Virus record (IMG/VR): IMGVR_UViG_3300005518_000006
Location: 1 to 49,809 of that record
Length of the DNA: 49,809 nucleotides
DNA from: a virus
Direction: 5' to 3' (one strand)
Shown: one piece after another, positions 21,459 through 30,188 of the stretch
How positions within the stretch are numbered: the stretch's first letter is position 1
How the letters are laid out: each line of letters starts with the position of its first letter
The notes under the pieces: model-generated
The model's input: only the letters and a program-made list of their open reading frames with translations
Database searches by the model: none
What the model was told of the DNA's origin: nothing
Translations under genes and position numbers: made by a program

Positions 21459-22532
21459 TCAGTAGTCCAAGGCGACGCCCCACATGTCGCCTTCGTCGTC
21501 ATCCAGACTTCGGATACGGACACCGAGTCCGGGCCGTGGTGCTTCAATGATTTGCCCGTTGCCGAGATAAATAGCGATGTGGTCGGCGCCGTTGTTGCGG
21601 GTCGAGTTGTTCCAACCCACCAGGTCGCCGGCCTGTAGATCCTGGATACCCACTCTCCGGCCCGCAGTGGCCTGCTGAGCGGAGATCCGGGGCAGGGAGA
21701 CGCCGACCTGCCTGAGTACGTACTGAACGAATCCAGAGCAATCTAGGCCGCTGTCAGGGTTGGTTCCGCCCCACACGTACGGGGTGCCGAGTAGCTGTCG
21801 CGCCAACTGAGTCACCCGGGAACGGTTACCGCCCACGGTGCCCTGCTTCGGGAACAGATCCTCGAACGTCGAACCACCCGTAGGGGTGGTCGCATCCATG
21901 CCATCGAACATCTCGATCGGATCCGGAGGGATGTCCGGCGCGATAGTGCCGGCCTCGATCCCCGGAGCGGTAGCAGCTTCCGTGCCGGATGCCGTGGCTT
22001 CACCGGTGGTTGGCGAGTTGAGACCCGCGAACAGGTCCAAGTCGCCGTTCTGCTGCACTACCTGATCTGGACCCATCTTCAACGGGTCCGTGCTCTCACT
22101 GACCTGCGTGCCGGCGAACTGATTCGTGTTCAGTTCGCCAAGCGAAGACAGGATGTCCTTCGCCTCGTTCTCATGCTTGCCGTACGCATCAGGGAACGCG
22201 GACCGCTGCACCTTCTGTGCCGCCTGCGAAAGCGACAGAGAGTCCCGGTTCGACAGAGACAGAAGCCCCTGCTGTCCGGCGCCGTGGCCGCCCTGGAAGA
22301 ACATGCGCGCGGCTTCCATCGGATCCATGCGCTGTTGCCTAGAGCCCCAACCCGAACGCTGCTGGAACAGGCCCACCGAATCCCTGTCCCCGTAGGACAA
22401 GTTCCGTAGGCCCGACTCCTGCATTGCGGCCATGATCCCGATCATGATGTCTCGGGACGACGCGCCAAGGTTCCGGCCGACCGTCGCAATAGCGCGGGCG
22501 TTGCTCAACTGTTCAGGTGACCAAGTGGGCAT
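21459..22532 (-). CDS. Virion-associated peptidoglycan hydrolase (lysozyme-like + NlpC/P60)
   Basis: This 357-residue protein has two enzyme domains. The N-terminal ~130 residues resemble a soluble lytic transglycosylase/goose-lysozyme-like domain (IATVGRNLGASSRDIMIGIM, AAMQESGL with E39 as candidate acid, SVGLFQQRSGWG). A Pro/Thr-rich linker follows. The C-terminal NlpC/P60 domain has catalytic C265 in LDCSGFVQYVLRQVG and H318 in GADHIAIYLGNG. It would cut sugar chains and the peptide stem so the tail can cross the cell wall during DNA entry. It lies among internal virion genes, not beside the amidase/holin pair, so it is a virion enzyme rather than the endolysin. Confidence 0.88.
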   Translation of the reverse strand: MPTWSPEQLSNARAIATVGRNLGASSRDIMIGIMAAMQESGLRNLSYGDRDSVGLFQQRSGWGSRQQRMDPMEAARMFFQGGHGAGQQGLLSLSNRDSLSLSQAAQKVQRSAFPDAYGKHENEAKDILSSLGELNTNQFAGTQVSESTDPLKMGPDQVVQQNGDLDLFAGLNSPTTGEATASGTEAATAPGIEAGTIAPDIPPDPIEMFDGMDATTPTGGSTFEDLFPKQGTVGGNRSRVTQLARQLLGTPYVWGGTNPDSGLDCSGFVQYVLRQVGVSLPRISAQQATAGRRVGIQDLQAGDLVGWNNSTRNNGADHIAIYLGNGQIIEAPRPGLGVRIRSLDDDEGDMWGVALDY

Positions 22533-22534
22533 GT

Positions 22535-23731
22535 TTACACCGGACTCTTCAATGCATCAAACAACATCGGGAAGTAGTTGCCTGCGGCCTGATACGACGC
22601 GTAGTCCTCAGACTGCTTCGCCGCATCCAGTGCGGCCATCTGAGCCTTGTCCTGGACGCCACCACCAGTCGTGGTGTTTACCGTGGACTCAACGTTGCCG
22701 TCGAAACCGATCTGCGAAACCGACCGCGTCACGGACGGATTGTCGTGTGCGATCGTCTGCGCCTTCGCAATGAAATCGTCAAGCTCAGCCTTCGTCGGCG
22801 ACCGGCCCAACGCCTGCTGGGCAGCGCTCTCGAACATCGCCCGCGCCGTCTCAGGCGCCATCTCGTCAATGTTCGTGGTCGTAGTGACGCGTTCCTTCGG
22901 CCGCCCGTTCGCACCAGCGAACTTGCCGCGCAACTGGATCATCGCCCAAGGCGTAACCTTCTGGCCATTCATCGAATATGCGGTTGACGCGGTGTCCAAT
23001 ACAGACGCCCAAAGCTTCGCAACGTCGTCATAGGTCTCGACATCCAGCCCGGCCTTGTTCGCGGCAGCCTTGATCTGGGCAACCTTTGCTTCATCCGCAA
23101 GCCAACCCATCAGTTGATCCTTGGAATAGACATCGTCCCCACCCTGTTCAGTGGTGGTGGACTTCCCCGTCTCAGGGTCAATTCGCTGAGGACCCGCAGT
23201 CCGGATCTTGATCGGCTTCGCGCCCATCCACACCGCGTTGCCCTTGTCGCGAAGGTTCTTCGTCTGCGTCTCAGTGATCGCACTCATCAACTGAGCGATC
23301 TTCGCGGCACGATCCTTGTTGCCGCCCCCATACAGATCAGGGTTAGTGAGCGCAGAAGGCTGCTTGACCGGCGCCTCCAAAGAGAGGCCGGCGAGCAGAC
23401 CGGACGGCGCATCAGCGTCGCCCGGCTGCTTGCTCGCCTTCGTCCGATCTAGCGGGATCGTGTACCCCGGGTCACCCTTAGAGATCACCTTCTCAGGTGA
23501 CGGCTTAGGCGCCGTAGGGTTCGCACCCTTCACCTTCGAGCTTGGGCCATCGAGCACCGAATACCCGCGCTTAGACTGCTGGGCAGTCTGCGAGGCCCCC
23601 AGGCCCCGAAGAGTGTCCTGCCGTTCGATCCTCTTTTCCGAGGCCGCCTTCTGCGCCTCGGTAATCTTGCTATTGCTGGTCTTCTTCGCCGCCGCCTTCT
23701 TCGCCGGGGCACGGCGCCTACGAGTTGCCAT
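22535..23731 (-). CDS. Virion protein with basic N terminus (398 aa)
   Basis: The first 30 residues are very basic (ATRRRRAPAKKAAAKKTSNS), then comes a Pro/Lys-rich linker. The rest is helical (DRAAKIAQLMSAITETQTKN; DEAKVAQIKAAANKAGLDVE). The C terminus (AAKQSEDYASYQAAGNYFPM) is recalled from other actinophage virion operons. The basic tail could bind packaged DNA. It lies between the giant virion protein and the NlpC/P60 hydrolase and is thus likely part of the ejected core. No enzyme motif is visible. Confidence 0.68.
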   Translation of the reverse strand: MATRRRRAPAKKAAAKKTSNSKITEAQKAASEKRIERQDTLRGLGASQTAQQSKRGYSVLDGPSSKVKGANPTAPKPSPEKVISKGDPGYTIPLDRTKASKQPGDADAPSGLLAGLSLEAPVKQPSALTNPDLYGGGNKDRAAKIAQLMSAITETQTKNLRDKGNAVWMGAKPIKIRTAGPQRIDPETGKSTTTEQGGDDVYSKDQLMGWLADEAKVAQIKAAANKAGLDVETYDDVAKLWASVLDTASTAYSMNGQKVTPWAMIQLRGKFAGANGRPKERVTTTTNIDEMAPETARAMFESAAQQALGRSPTKAELDDFIAKAQTIAHDNPSVTRSVSQIGFDGNVESTVNTTTGGGVQDKAQMAALDAAKQSEDYASYQAAGNYFPMLFDALKSPV

Positions 23732-23734
23732 ATA

Positions 23735-26700
23735 TCAGAAACCCCATCGGTTAGCGGTGGTAAGAGCGGCCTGCTGGTCCTGCGCTGTACTGGTTGTCGT
23801 CGGCAACGGCTCAAGCAGCGGGTCACGTTCAAGGAACGTGTGGAACGCGAACTCGGAGAACTGAGTATTCTGAGACACGATGTTCATAACCGCGTCCGTG
23901 AACTCCTGCTTCAACGGGACAGCCGCTTGGCTGCCCTCACTGATGTCGTACTCCGAAAGCTGGTCCTGCAACGCCTGACGCAACCGCAGGTACTCACGTA
24001 CCCCAGCCATGTCGGTGCGTTCGACGTTGTCAACGAACTGCTTGTCGTTGGCAACCTCTGCCAGCTTCTCCACGTCCCGCGTGAACTTGCCTGGATCCAT
24101 CGACTCGTAATCGACACGCCAGGACGGGTTCTGTGCCTTCAGGTTCTCCACGAACTCGGCCTTCTTCGCCACCAGATCATCCGACTCCGAATAGGTCCGG
24201 AGCCCTTCACTGTTAGCGGTCGAGTCGAGCACGTTCATGAACTGCCGGTACTTCAACCACCCCAGAGACGAATCCGCGTCAGCGGCAGCTTCCTGCCCCT
24301 TGGAGACATCCCTGAAGTTCACGCCGGAACCCGGCGAGATCTGCCGGGTCTCTTCCCAACGGTGAGCCGACTGGTTGTATGCGCCCTCGCCTTCAGGGCC
24401 CACGATCAACCGGATCAGTGCCTTGTTGGCCTCACCGGATTCCATGCCGGCCGACGACACGAGGCCGGAATACTTCTTCAAAGCATCCACGGCTTCGCGG
24501 GTAGCACCGACACCCGCGTTGTTCTTAGACATCGACTGCACAAGCGGGAAGAACGTCTGACCGTAGCCCTTGATGAACTGGTCATCAGCCCATCCCGGCT
24601 CGTGCTTGTCCTGACGTTCCTTGTTTTGCAGGTCGCGATACGCGTCCTGGTACAGCTTGTACTTCGAGTCGAAGATCGCAGGGAACGGGCTAGACGAGTT
24701 GTTGATGATCTTCAGAACACCAACCCACTTAGCCTTCTCCGCAGCCTTCTTCCACGACGGGTCCGGATACTTCTCAGGATCCAAGCGGTGATCCGCAAGA
24801 TCCTGCATGTAGATCCGTTCCGTGTCGTACATGTGGGCACGAGACTGACCGTTCACCAACTCCGACACACGCTTAACCGTGGACGGCGCAACCGCATCCC
24901 ACACAGACTCTGGCGGGCCATACGGGTTGATGAAACGAGCAACATCATCCAACTCAGGATTCGCGATCTGAAGCTTCGCGGTAGGGATCGCAACCAGCGG
25001 GCCGAAGCCCGGCTGCAAACCGCCCTGAAGAACAATGTTCATTGCCTGCTTAGGGATCCGGAAGTGCTGACCCGCTAGGGTCAGTTCCTTGTTCCCGATC
25101 CATGGGGCCCACGAAGGGGCCCTAAGCATCATGTAGGTTTCGTCGTTGAAGTCGTCATGCTCAACCGGGTTGCCATCCTTATCGACAACAAGCCCCATCG
25201 CGTTCGGCGCATTCCACAGCAAGTAAGCCTTGCCGAGGATGTCCGGGTTCTCAGCCGCGATCCGGCCCCACTTGCGCACGGTGTCTTCCCACGCCGCGAT
25301 GAACGGCGAATAGAACCGCAGTGCATGCGACAGGTCAGACTGTGAAGCGATGTCGAACATGTAGTCCTTCATCGCCTTCTGTGCCTTCTTGTGGGCACGA
25401 ACCTGAACGTTGCGGCGAATCTCTTCGCCCGTCAGAGTCTTGATTTCCGGGTTCGCGTAAATGAACTCGGCAGCCCGCTTAGCTTCCTGCTCATAGACAG
25501 CCGCATACAGCGGGTGTCGCGCAAGCTGGTCCTCAGGGGCATCCGACAACCAGCGCATGGTCCGCGAGAACCAGTCGTTGATCATTTGGCCGGCGACCGA
25601 ACCGCGACCCATCGAACGAGCCAACGCCTGCCCGTGAACGGGCGGACGCGTCTCCGGATCAGGGAACGCGGCCTCAAGATCCTGCTGAGTGATCTTCTCC
25701 TTCACAGCCTTAGCACGAAGCTCAGGCGTCGGCAGATAGTGGTTGACGTAACCCACGACCTCCCGGGAGAACCGGTCAGCATCAGCGGTATCCCACGCCA
25801 TGCGTTCCTGCGCAAGCTTGCCCTTAGGGTCAGTGCGAAGCCATTGCCGCAGGCCCCTAACCGCAGCCTCAGGATCATCCGCGTGCTCAGCCTGAATCCG
25901 GACAGCGGCCTTGCCGATGTCCGACTGATTCAACTGCGCGTTGACTGCATGCAGCCACGACTCAAGGTGGTTCGGATCCTGGTGGGTGAGCGATGTCCAG
26001 TTCTCAGACATCAACGCGCCCATCGTCAACTTCTCTTGGTCGCCAAGCAGAGCGGCAGTCGTCTTCGTTGAAGCGATGTACCGCTGTTCCCGCCCGTAGG
26101 CGTCCGCGAACGCGCCCGGGATATTGCCGGCGCGAGTCAGGATGTCCTTCTGGCCAACCTCACCAAACCGGCCATACGTGGCCGTACGACCCGCACGTCC
26201 ACCGGAACGGTAAACCTCAAGCCGCTTCTCAATCGCGGTGCCCTGGGCAACCAACTGACGGTAGCCTTCATCCAGGTTCGGGTCAGTGCCCGCAGCCTTC
26301 GAAGCGTCTTCAAACTTCTGAAGGTCAGCCTTCAGCACCTTCAGGCGAACCTGATCGGCGTGAGCGGCATACGCCGTCTTGACACGGGACGCGCCACCCA
26401 TGGTGGCGAACCCGAACGCGCGAGGCGCGAAGTGCATACCGAACGCAGCCGGACCCATCTTCGCGATGGCCCGCAGATCCGAGTCGATCAGTACCCGCAT
26501 CGGGTACGCGGGACGGAGCAGAACCCCGTACTTCCACGCCTTCTGCAAACCACTGAGCGCACCGTCAACGAACTGTTCCGTCTTCCACCGCTTGAACATC
26601 GCCGACTGAAGACGCCCGCTCACGCGGGACTCCAAGCCAGGACGCTGCTCAGCGACGTGATCGAACAGCTTCGCCGCGAGATCCTTCACCCGTCCCTGGT

Positions 26701-28732
26701 CAGGGAGACGGTTGCCCTGGGCCCATTCCGCCATGTCGTTCAACCAGCCAGAGTGCCGGTCGAGGATCTTCGTGAACTTCCGAAGATCCGGCAGAACGAT
26801 GTGGTTCTCAAGTTGAGTGTCGAGCAGAGGCCGGTAGTTCACGACACCGGCGTCATCGATCGTCGCGTCACCCGGTAGACCGTCCGCTGCCTTGTGGGCA
26901 GTGAACTTCCGCGTCTGCAACTTCAGCCGGTCGGCCTCCCACTTGATCGCCTTCGCCTGTGCAGAAATCACAGCCTGCGCAGTCGTCTCAGTGAAGTGTG
27001 GATGTGCATCCATGTACTTCTTCACCATCGACGCCTGAGCGTGCGCGATAGCGTCGTTCACGATCGCATTCCGGGCACCCTCAGTGCGGGCGCCGGCCAT
27101 CTGGGAAACCAGGTTCTCCCGGTCCTCCGCAGCGATAGCCGAATGCTTCAGGAAGTTGTTCAAGGCAAGCGGTGCCTGCTCGTCATGCATGTCGATGACA
27201 CGAGGCGCCGACGTAGTGTTGAACGCCTTGATGGCCTTCACGCCGTAGTAGATGTGCGGGGTCGCGAACTTCGACAGGGGAACAGCGACCTTGACGGCCT
27301 TGTTCCATGGCGACGACTGGAAGATGAAATCCAGCTTCGCCGGCTCTCGCCGGCCACCTTCCTTCGCGGCAGCCTTCGACATTGCCTTGGTGCTGCCACG
27401 AACACCCGCCAACAGCGGCCGGTCCACAAGAGAACCAGCTAGCGAATCCTCGCCAGTGAACAGGTTCTTCAGCTTCTCCGTGCGCGCGGCCTCAGCCTTC
27501 GCAGCATTGAACTGGTTGCCTACGGCCTTCAACCGCTCAGCCGTCAACGCCAGGAACTCATCCGACGAGAAGTAGTCCTTACCCATGGACGCAACGTCAT
27601 CCACGAACTTGTACTTCTCTGCGACACCACGTGCCGTCGTCAAAGCGTCCGGCGAGTGCTGCCACAGTGCCCACGTACGGGCACGCTGAAGATCGTCACG
27701 CGACGACTTGAACGCCGCAACCGCATCCTTCGCGGCAGCCGCACGGCTATCAATGTTCGCGAGCGCAACAGGATCGTTGATCCCGGCAAGCGAAATCAGC
27801 TTGCCCTGTTCTGCGATCTCTTCCGGCTTCGCGCCGGCCGCCCACATATCCTTGGCTGCTGACTCCATCGCGTTCGCGATAGCCCAGCCGTCACCACCCG
27901 CACCCTGAAGGCCCGGGTTCGCCGCGTAGATCTCGGCAGCGGGGCGAGGCTTGCCAATGTCCAGGCCCATGTTCCAGTTGTTCGCCTTTTCAAGGCGCTC
28001 ACCGAACGAGTCAAAGATCCCGCCGAAACGCTTGGTTTCGTTCAGGACCTTCTCAAGCTGGGCAGTATCCTTGATGCCTCGGGCAACTTGCGTAACCTTC
28101 AGCAGCTTCGCTGCCTTGCCCAGAACAATAGTCGGGTCGAGGACAAGCCGGTTCCCGGCATCGAAACTACCCGAGAGCACATCGAAACTCTTCGAGTGCT
28201 CATCGAGAAGCTTCTGCCCCTCATCGGTCAAGCCACGGTGATCCCCGATCGGAGTTCCCAACAGCCCGTACCAGAAGTACGCCTGCTCACGACCGATAGA
28301 AGTCTTGCCGTTGTTAGCGTCCTGCCACGTCTGCGCAAGATCCAACGGATTCTTGTTGTCCTGAACACCTTCCAGGTTCGCAAGCAACCGCTGACCAGTC
28401 ATGGCCTGCATGCTTGCGGCCGGTGTGATCGCCTCGCGGTACACCCACTCCAAGGCGTCCATAGCCTTATGGACACCAGGCGAAATCAGGTTCTGTGTGT
28501 CGTCGTTCGGGTTGTCCGGCGTGCCGCCGTTGTCGCCGAGAAACAACTGCGTGCCCCGGTTGATGCCCTTCGAGAGGGCGCCACCGAACGTAATGTTGTC
28601 GTCAAACCCGGAACGCGCCAGATCGACGGCGGTAGCAATCGGGGCGCCGATGGTCCACCCGACATCCTGAAGGGTTTCGCCAAGCTTCCCGATGAATCCG
28701 TCGTGGCCGAAGACATCATCAAGGAAACTCAT
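23735..28732 (-). CDS. Giant internal virion protein (1,665 aa)
   Basis: This is the largest gene of the genome, about one tenth of it. The N terminus (FIGKLGETLQDVGWTIGAPI) and many later segments are amphipathic helices. The whole is largely helical with no long hydrophobic run and no obvious catalytic motif, though Ala/Lys-rich stretches (KAAKLLKVTQVARGIKD) recur. It fits a large ejected virion protein like those that make the inner core or trans-envelope conduit of short-tailed phages. N4-like phages carry a virion RNA polymerase of comparable or larger size in this position. I saw no polymerase motifs here, so identity beyond a virion protein is open. Confidence 0.7.
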   Translation of the reverse strand: MSFLDDVFGHDGFIGKLGETLQDVGWTIGAPIATAVDLARSGFDDNITFGGALSKGINRGTQLFLGDNGGTPDNPNDDTQNLISPGVHKAMDALEWVYREAITPAASMQAMTGQRLLANLEGVQDNKNPLDLAQTWQDANNGKTSIGREQAYFWYGLLGTPIGDHRGLTDEGQKLLDEHSKSFDVLSGSFDAGNRLVLDPTIVLGKAAKLLKVTQVARGIKDTAQLEKVLNETKRFGGIFDSFGERLEKANNWNMGLDIGKPRPAAEIYAANPGLQGAGGDGWAIANAMESAAKDMWAAGAKPEEIAEQGKLISLAGINDPVALANIDSRAAAAKDAVAAFKSSRDDLQRARTWALWQHSPDALTTARGVAEKYKFVDDVASMGKDYFSSDEFLALTAERLKAVGNQFNAAKAEAARTEKLKNLFTGEDSLAGSLVDRPLLAGVRGSTKAMSKAAAKEGGRREPAKLDFIFQSSPWNKAVKVAVPLSKFATPHIYYGVKAIKAFNTTSAPRVIDMHDEQAPLALNNFLKHSAIAAEDRENLVSQMAGARTEGARNAIVNDAIAHAQASMVKKYMDAHPHFTETTAQAVISAQAKAIKWEADRLKLQTRKFTAHKAADGLPGDATIDDAGVVNYRPLLDTQLENHIVLPDLRKFTKILDRHSGWLNDMAEWAQGNRLPDQGRVKDLAAKLFDHVAEQRPGLESRVSGRLQSAMFKRWKTEQFVDGALSGLQKAWKYGVLLRPAYPMRVLIDSDLRAIAKMGPAAFGMHFAPRAFGFATMGGASRVKTAYAAHADQVRLKVLKADLQKFEDASKAAGTDPNLDEGYRQLVAQGTAIEKRLEVYRSGGRAGRTATYGRFGEVGQKDILTRAGNIPGAFADAYGREQRYIASTKTTAALLGDQEKLTMGALMSENWTSLTHQDPNHLESWLHAVNAQLNQSDIGKAAVRIQAEHADDPEAAVRGLRQWLRTDPKGKLAQERMAWDTADADRFSREVVGYVNHYLPTPELRAKAVKEKITQQDLEAAFPDPETRPPVHGQALARSMGRGSVAGQMINDWFSRTMRWLSDAPEDQLARHPLYAAVYEQEAKRAAEFIYANPEIKTLTGEEIRRNVQVRAHKKAQKAMKDYMFDIASQSDLSHALRFYSPFIAAWEDTVRKWGRIAAENPDILGKAYLLWNAPNAMGLVVDKDGNPVEHDDFNDETYMMLRAPSWAPWIGNKELTLAGQHFRIPKQAMNIVLQGGLQPGFGPLVAIPTAKLQIANPELDDVARFINPYGPPESVWDAVAPSTVKRVSELVNGQSRAHMYDTERIYMQDLADHRLDPEKYPDPSWKKAAEKAKWVGVLKIINNSSSPFPAIFDSKYKLYQDAYRDLQNKERQDKHEPGWADDQFIKGYGQTFFPLVQSMSKNNAGVGATREAVDALKKYSGLVSSAGMESGEANKALIRLIVGPEGEGAYNQSAHRWEETRQISPGSGVNFRDVSKGQEAAADADSSLGWLKYRQFMNVLDSTANSEGLRTYSESDDLVAKKAEFVENLKAQNPSWRVDYESMDPGKFTRDVEKLAEVANDKQFVDNVERTDMAGVREYLRLRQALQDQLSEYDISEGSQAAVPLKQEFTDAVMNIVSQNTQFSEFAFHTFLERDPLLEPLPTTTSTAQDQQAALTTANRWGF

Positions 28733-28737
28733 CTATG

Positions 28738-29220
28738 TCAGACCTGACTTCTCAAATAGCGCACCAGCGCCAACGTAGTAGTCGGCGTATCAGGCGTCAT
28801 ATCGACAATGTATTGGAGTTGCGGCAGATACCGCAGCATGTAGTTAACGTCGTTCGCGGCCAGATCATTCGGGCCCGCAAGACCAAGCGAAGCCATTCCT
28901 GGACCATCGCCCGCATCCGCGCCGTGTGTAACCGGCTGGTCCGGGCGGGCGGAAGGCGCATCTAGGCCCGGCGGTAGCTGCGCCGGAACGGGCGCACCTC
29001 TATTCGTGGCACCCGAGGTTAGATCCTTACCTACAGGCGCCCCCGCCTGAACCGCCTGGAAATCCTTCTGTTCGCCGTAGCCGGCGTCCGGCAGCTTAAC
29101 CGCAGCCGCCTTAGCGCCCGGCCCACCATCAGTGCGCTGACTAAGCGCACCTGGACCGGACACGGCAGCGGGGTTACTGGGCTTCCGGTACCCGCCGTTA
29201 TTGGCGCGACCGTCAGCCAT
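28738..29220 (-). CDS. Pro/Gly-rich protein with C-terminal helix (160 aa)
   Basis: The ATG at 29220 overlaps the upstream stop. The N-terminal ~115 residues are low complexity (GGYRKPSNPAAVSGPGALSQ). The C terminus has a folded segment (NYMLRYLPQLQYIVDMTPDT, LALVRYLRSQV). Similar disordered-plus-helix proteins precede large virion proteins in many actinophages. Function is unknown. Confidence 0.63.
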   Translation of the reverse strand: MADGRANNGGYRKPSNPAAVSGPGALSQRTDGGPGAKAAAVKLPDAGYGEQKDFQAVQAGAPVGKDLTSGATNRGAPVPAQLPPGLDAPSARPDQPVTHGADAGDGPGMASLGLAGPNDLAANDVNYMLRYLPQLQYIVDMTPDTPTTTLALVRYLRSQV

Positions 29221-29452
29221 CGACTTCACCCTTTACAAGCTTCTCGATTTCCGCGCCGGCCTCCGACGCGAAAATATCCCGGTTCGTAATGTGCAGGTTG
29301 TGTTCGCCGAGCATGTCTGCCACGGACGCATAGAAGACGCGCCACGCCATACAGATATTCGCCATCAGCGCGAACATGTGGGCGAACAGGAAGACGAAAT
29401 GGAACTGCCGTGCTTCCGCAACCTGCTCGTCGCAGTCGTCATCTTCCAACAT
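29213..29452 (-). CDS. Hypothetical protein (79 aa)
   Basis: The ATG at 29452 begins MLEDDDCDEQVAEARQFHFV. The middle is Phe/Met/Ala-rich (FVFLFAHMFALMANICMAWR) and could sit against a membrane. It is not strongly hydrophobic enough to call a full transmembrane helix. It overlaps the next gene by 8 bases. Function is unknown. Confidence 0.62.
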   Translation of the reverse strand: MLEDDDCDEQVAEARQFHFVFLFAHMFALMANICMAWRVFYASVADMLGEHNLHITNRDIFASEAGAEIEKLVKGEVDG

Positions 29453-29465
29453 GCTCGCCCCTCTA

Positions 29466-29648
29466 TCAGACCTTGTGTGCGTCGTTGTTGCTGACGTGGT
29501 GCTCGTTATCGAAATGCGGACGCTCGTTCATTGGTGGGGCCGGCGCCAGTGGCGCCCGAGGCGGAATCTTGTCGCCTGCCGAGTGGTCACCGAAATCCGG
29601 CTTAGTCTCGATATGCCCCTGCTCGTACTTACCTACGTTCTTCGGCAT
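29466..29648 (-). CDS. Small hydrophilic His-rich protein (60 aa)
   Basis: The ATG at 29648 has GGAG five bases upstream. The sequence (MPKNVGKYEQGHIETKPDFG, NEHHVSNNDAHKV) is disordered, His/Asp-rich, with a Pro-rich middle (PPRAPLAPAPPM). It may be an unstructured virion component. No family is recognised. Confidence 0.58.
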   Translation of the reverse strand: MPKNVGKYEQGHIETKPDFGDHSAGDKIPPRAPLAPAPPMNERPHFDNEHHVSNNDAHKV

Positions 29649-29659
29649 GTGTTCTCCAG

Positions 29660-29734
29660 TTAGCGGACGATGTAAAGTACGCCCGCGATGATAATTACCA
29701 GTGCCGCCAGCGATACCAGCAAATTTCTCTCCAT
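29660..29734 (-). CDS. Tiny membrane peptide abutting tRNA-Met (24 aa)
   Basis: The ATG at 29734 begins 2 bases after the tRNA discriminator base. The peptide MERNLLVSLAALVIIIAGVL is one hydrophobic helix with a basic end (YIVR). No ribosome site is present because the upstream sequence is the tRNA itself. Translation could follow tRNA cleavage. It may be noise, but the uninterrupted hydrophobic pattern is striking. Confidence 0.4.
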   Translation of the reverse strand: MERNLLVSLAALVIIIAGVLYIVR

Positions 29735-29735
29735 G

Positions 29736-29809
29736 TAGCGGAGACGGGATTCGAACCCGTGACCTTCGGCTTATGAGGCCGACGTGCTACCTAGCTGCAC
29801 TACTCCGCG
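29736..29809 (-). tRNA. tRNA-Met(CAT)
   Basis: The cloverleaf is complete: acceptor CGCGGAG/CTCCGCT, anticodon loop CTCATAA with CAT, stem TCGGC/GCCGA and T arm GGGTTCGAATCCC. The first pair is C1 with U72, a mismatch. Initiator tRNAs carry a C1-A72 mismatch and three G-C pairs in the anticodon stem. The stem here is not of that type, so elongator tRNA-Met with an odd first pair is more likely. A tRNA-Ile2 (lysidine-modified CAT) is a third possibility. Confidence 0.88.
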
Positions 29810-29852
29810 TCGCGGTTGGGCACCGTACCTACGAGAGGGTGCCGCAACCTCG

Positions 29853-29925
29853 CTGACCTTTCAGGGATCGAACCTGAAACCCCCGGATTAACAATCCGAT
29901 GCTCTGCCTGTTGAGCTAAAGGTCA
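29853..29925 (-). tRNA. tRNA-Asn(GTT)
   Basis: The minus strand folds with acceptor TGACCTT/AAGGTCA, D arm TAGCTCAACAGGCAGAGCA, anticodon GTT in ATTGTTAAT and T arm AGGTTCGATCCCT. The discriminator is G and no CCA is encoded. It lies in the tRNA cluster between the tail spike and the small virion genes. Confidence 0.92.
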
Positions 29926-29965
29926 TCGCGGGGAAGGCCGACGCAATGTCTGCACCTTCCCCTCG

Positions 29966-30039
29966 TCGGGATGACAGGACTTGAACCTGCAACTTCCTGG
30001 ATCCAAACCAGGCACTCTTCCAAATTGAGCTACACCCCA
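29966..30039 (-). tRNA. tRNA-Pro(TGG)
   Basis: The minus strand folds with acceptor TGGGGTG/CATCCCG (a G-T pair and a terminal T-G pair), D arm TAGCTCAATTTGGAAGAGTG, anticodon stem CCTGG/CCAGG with loop TTTGGAT (TGG) and T arm GCAGGTTCAAGTCCTGT. The discriminator is A. It reads CCA and probably CCG by wobble. It is the first tRNA after the spike gene in the direction of transcription. Confidence 0.9.
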
Positions 30040-30044
30040 GAGGT

Positions 30045-30068
30045 CCCCACCCGCGTCCACGGGTGGGG
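30045..30068 (-). terminator. Hairpin between spike gene and tRNA cluster
   Basis: The perfect 8-bp stem CCCCACCC/GGGTGGGG lies 6 bases from the tRNA-Pro start. It may be a terminator or a processing hairpin separating spike mRNA from tRNAs. About 120 bases between it and the spike stop show no gene. Confidence 0.55.
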
Positions 30069-30188
30069 TGCGCCGATTTCGTGGGCTCTGATCTGTCCCA
30101 CACCCCTCGGATAAACGCCACGGGGCTTCCCTAAGAACATGCAGCCCGGTGGACGCCGGCATATGTGCAGGGGTTGATAGGGGACTTC

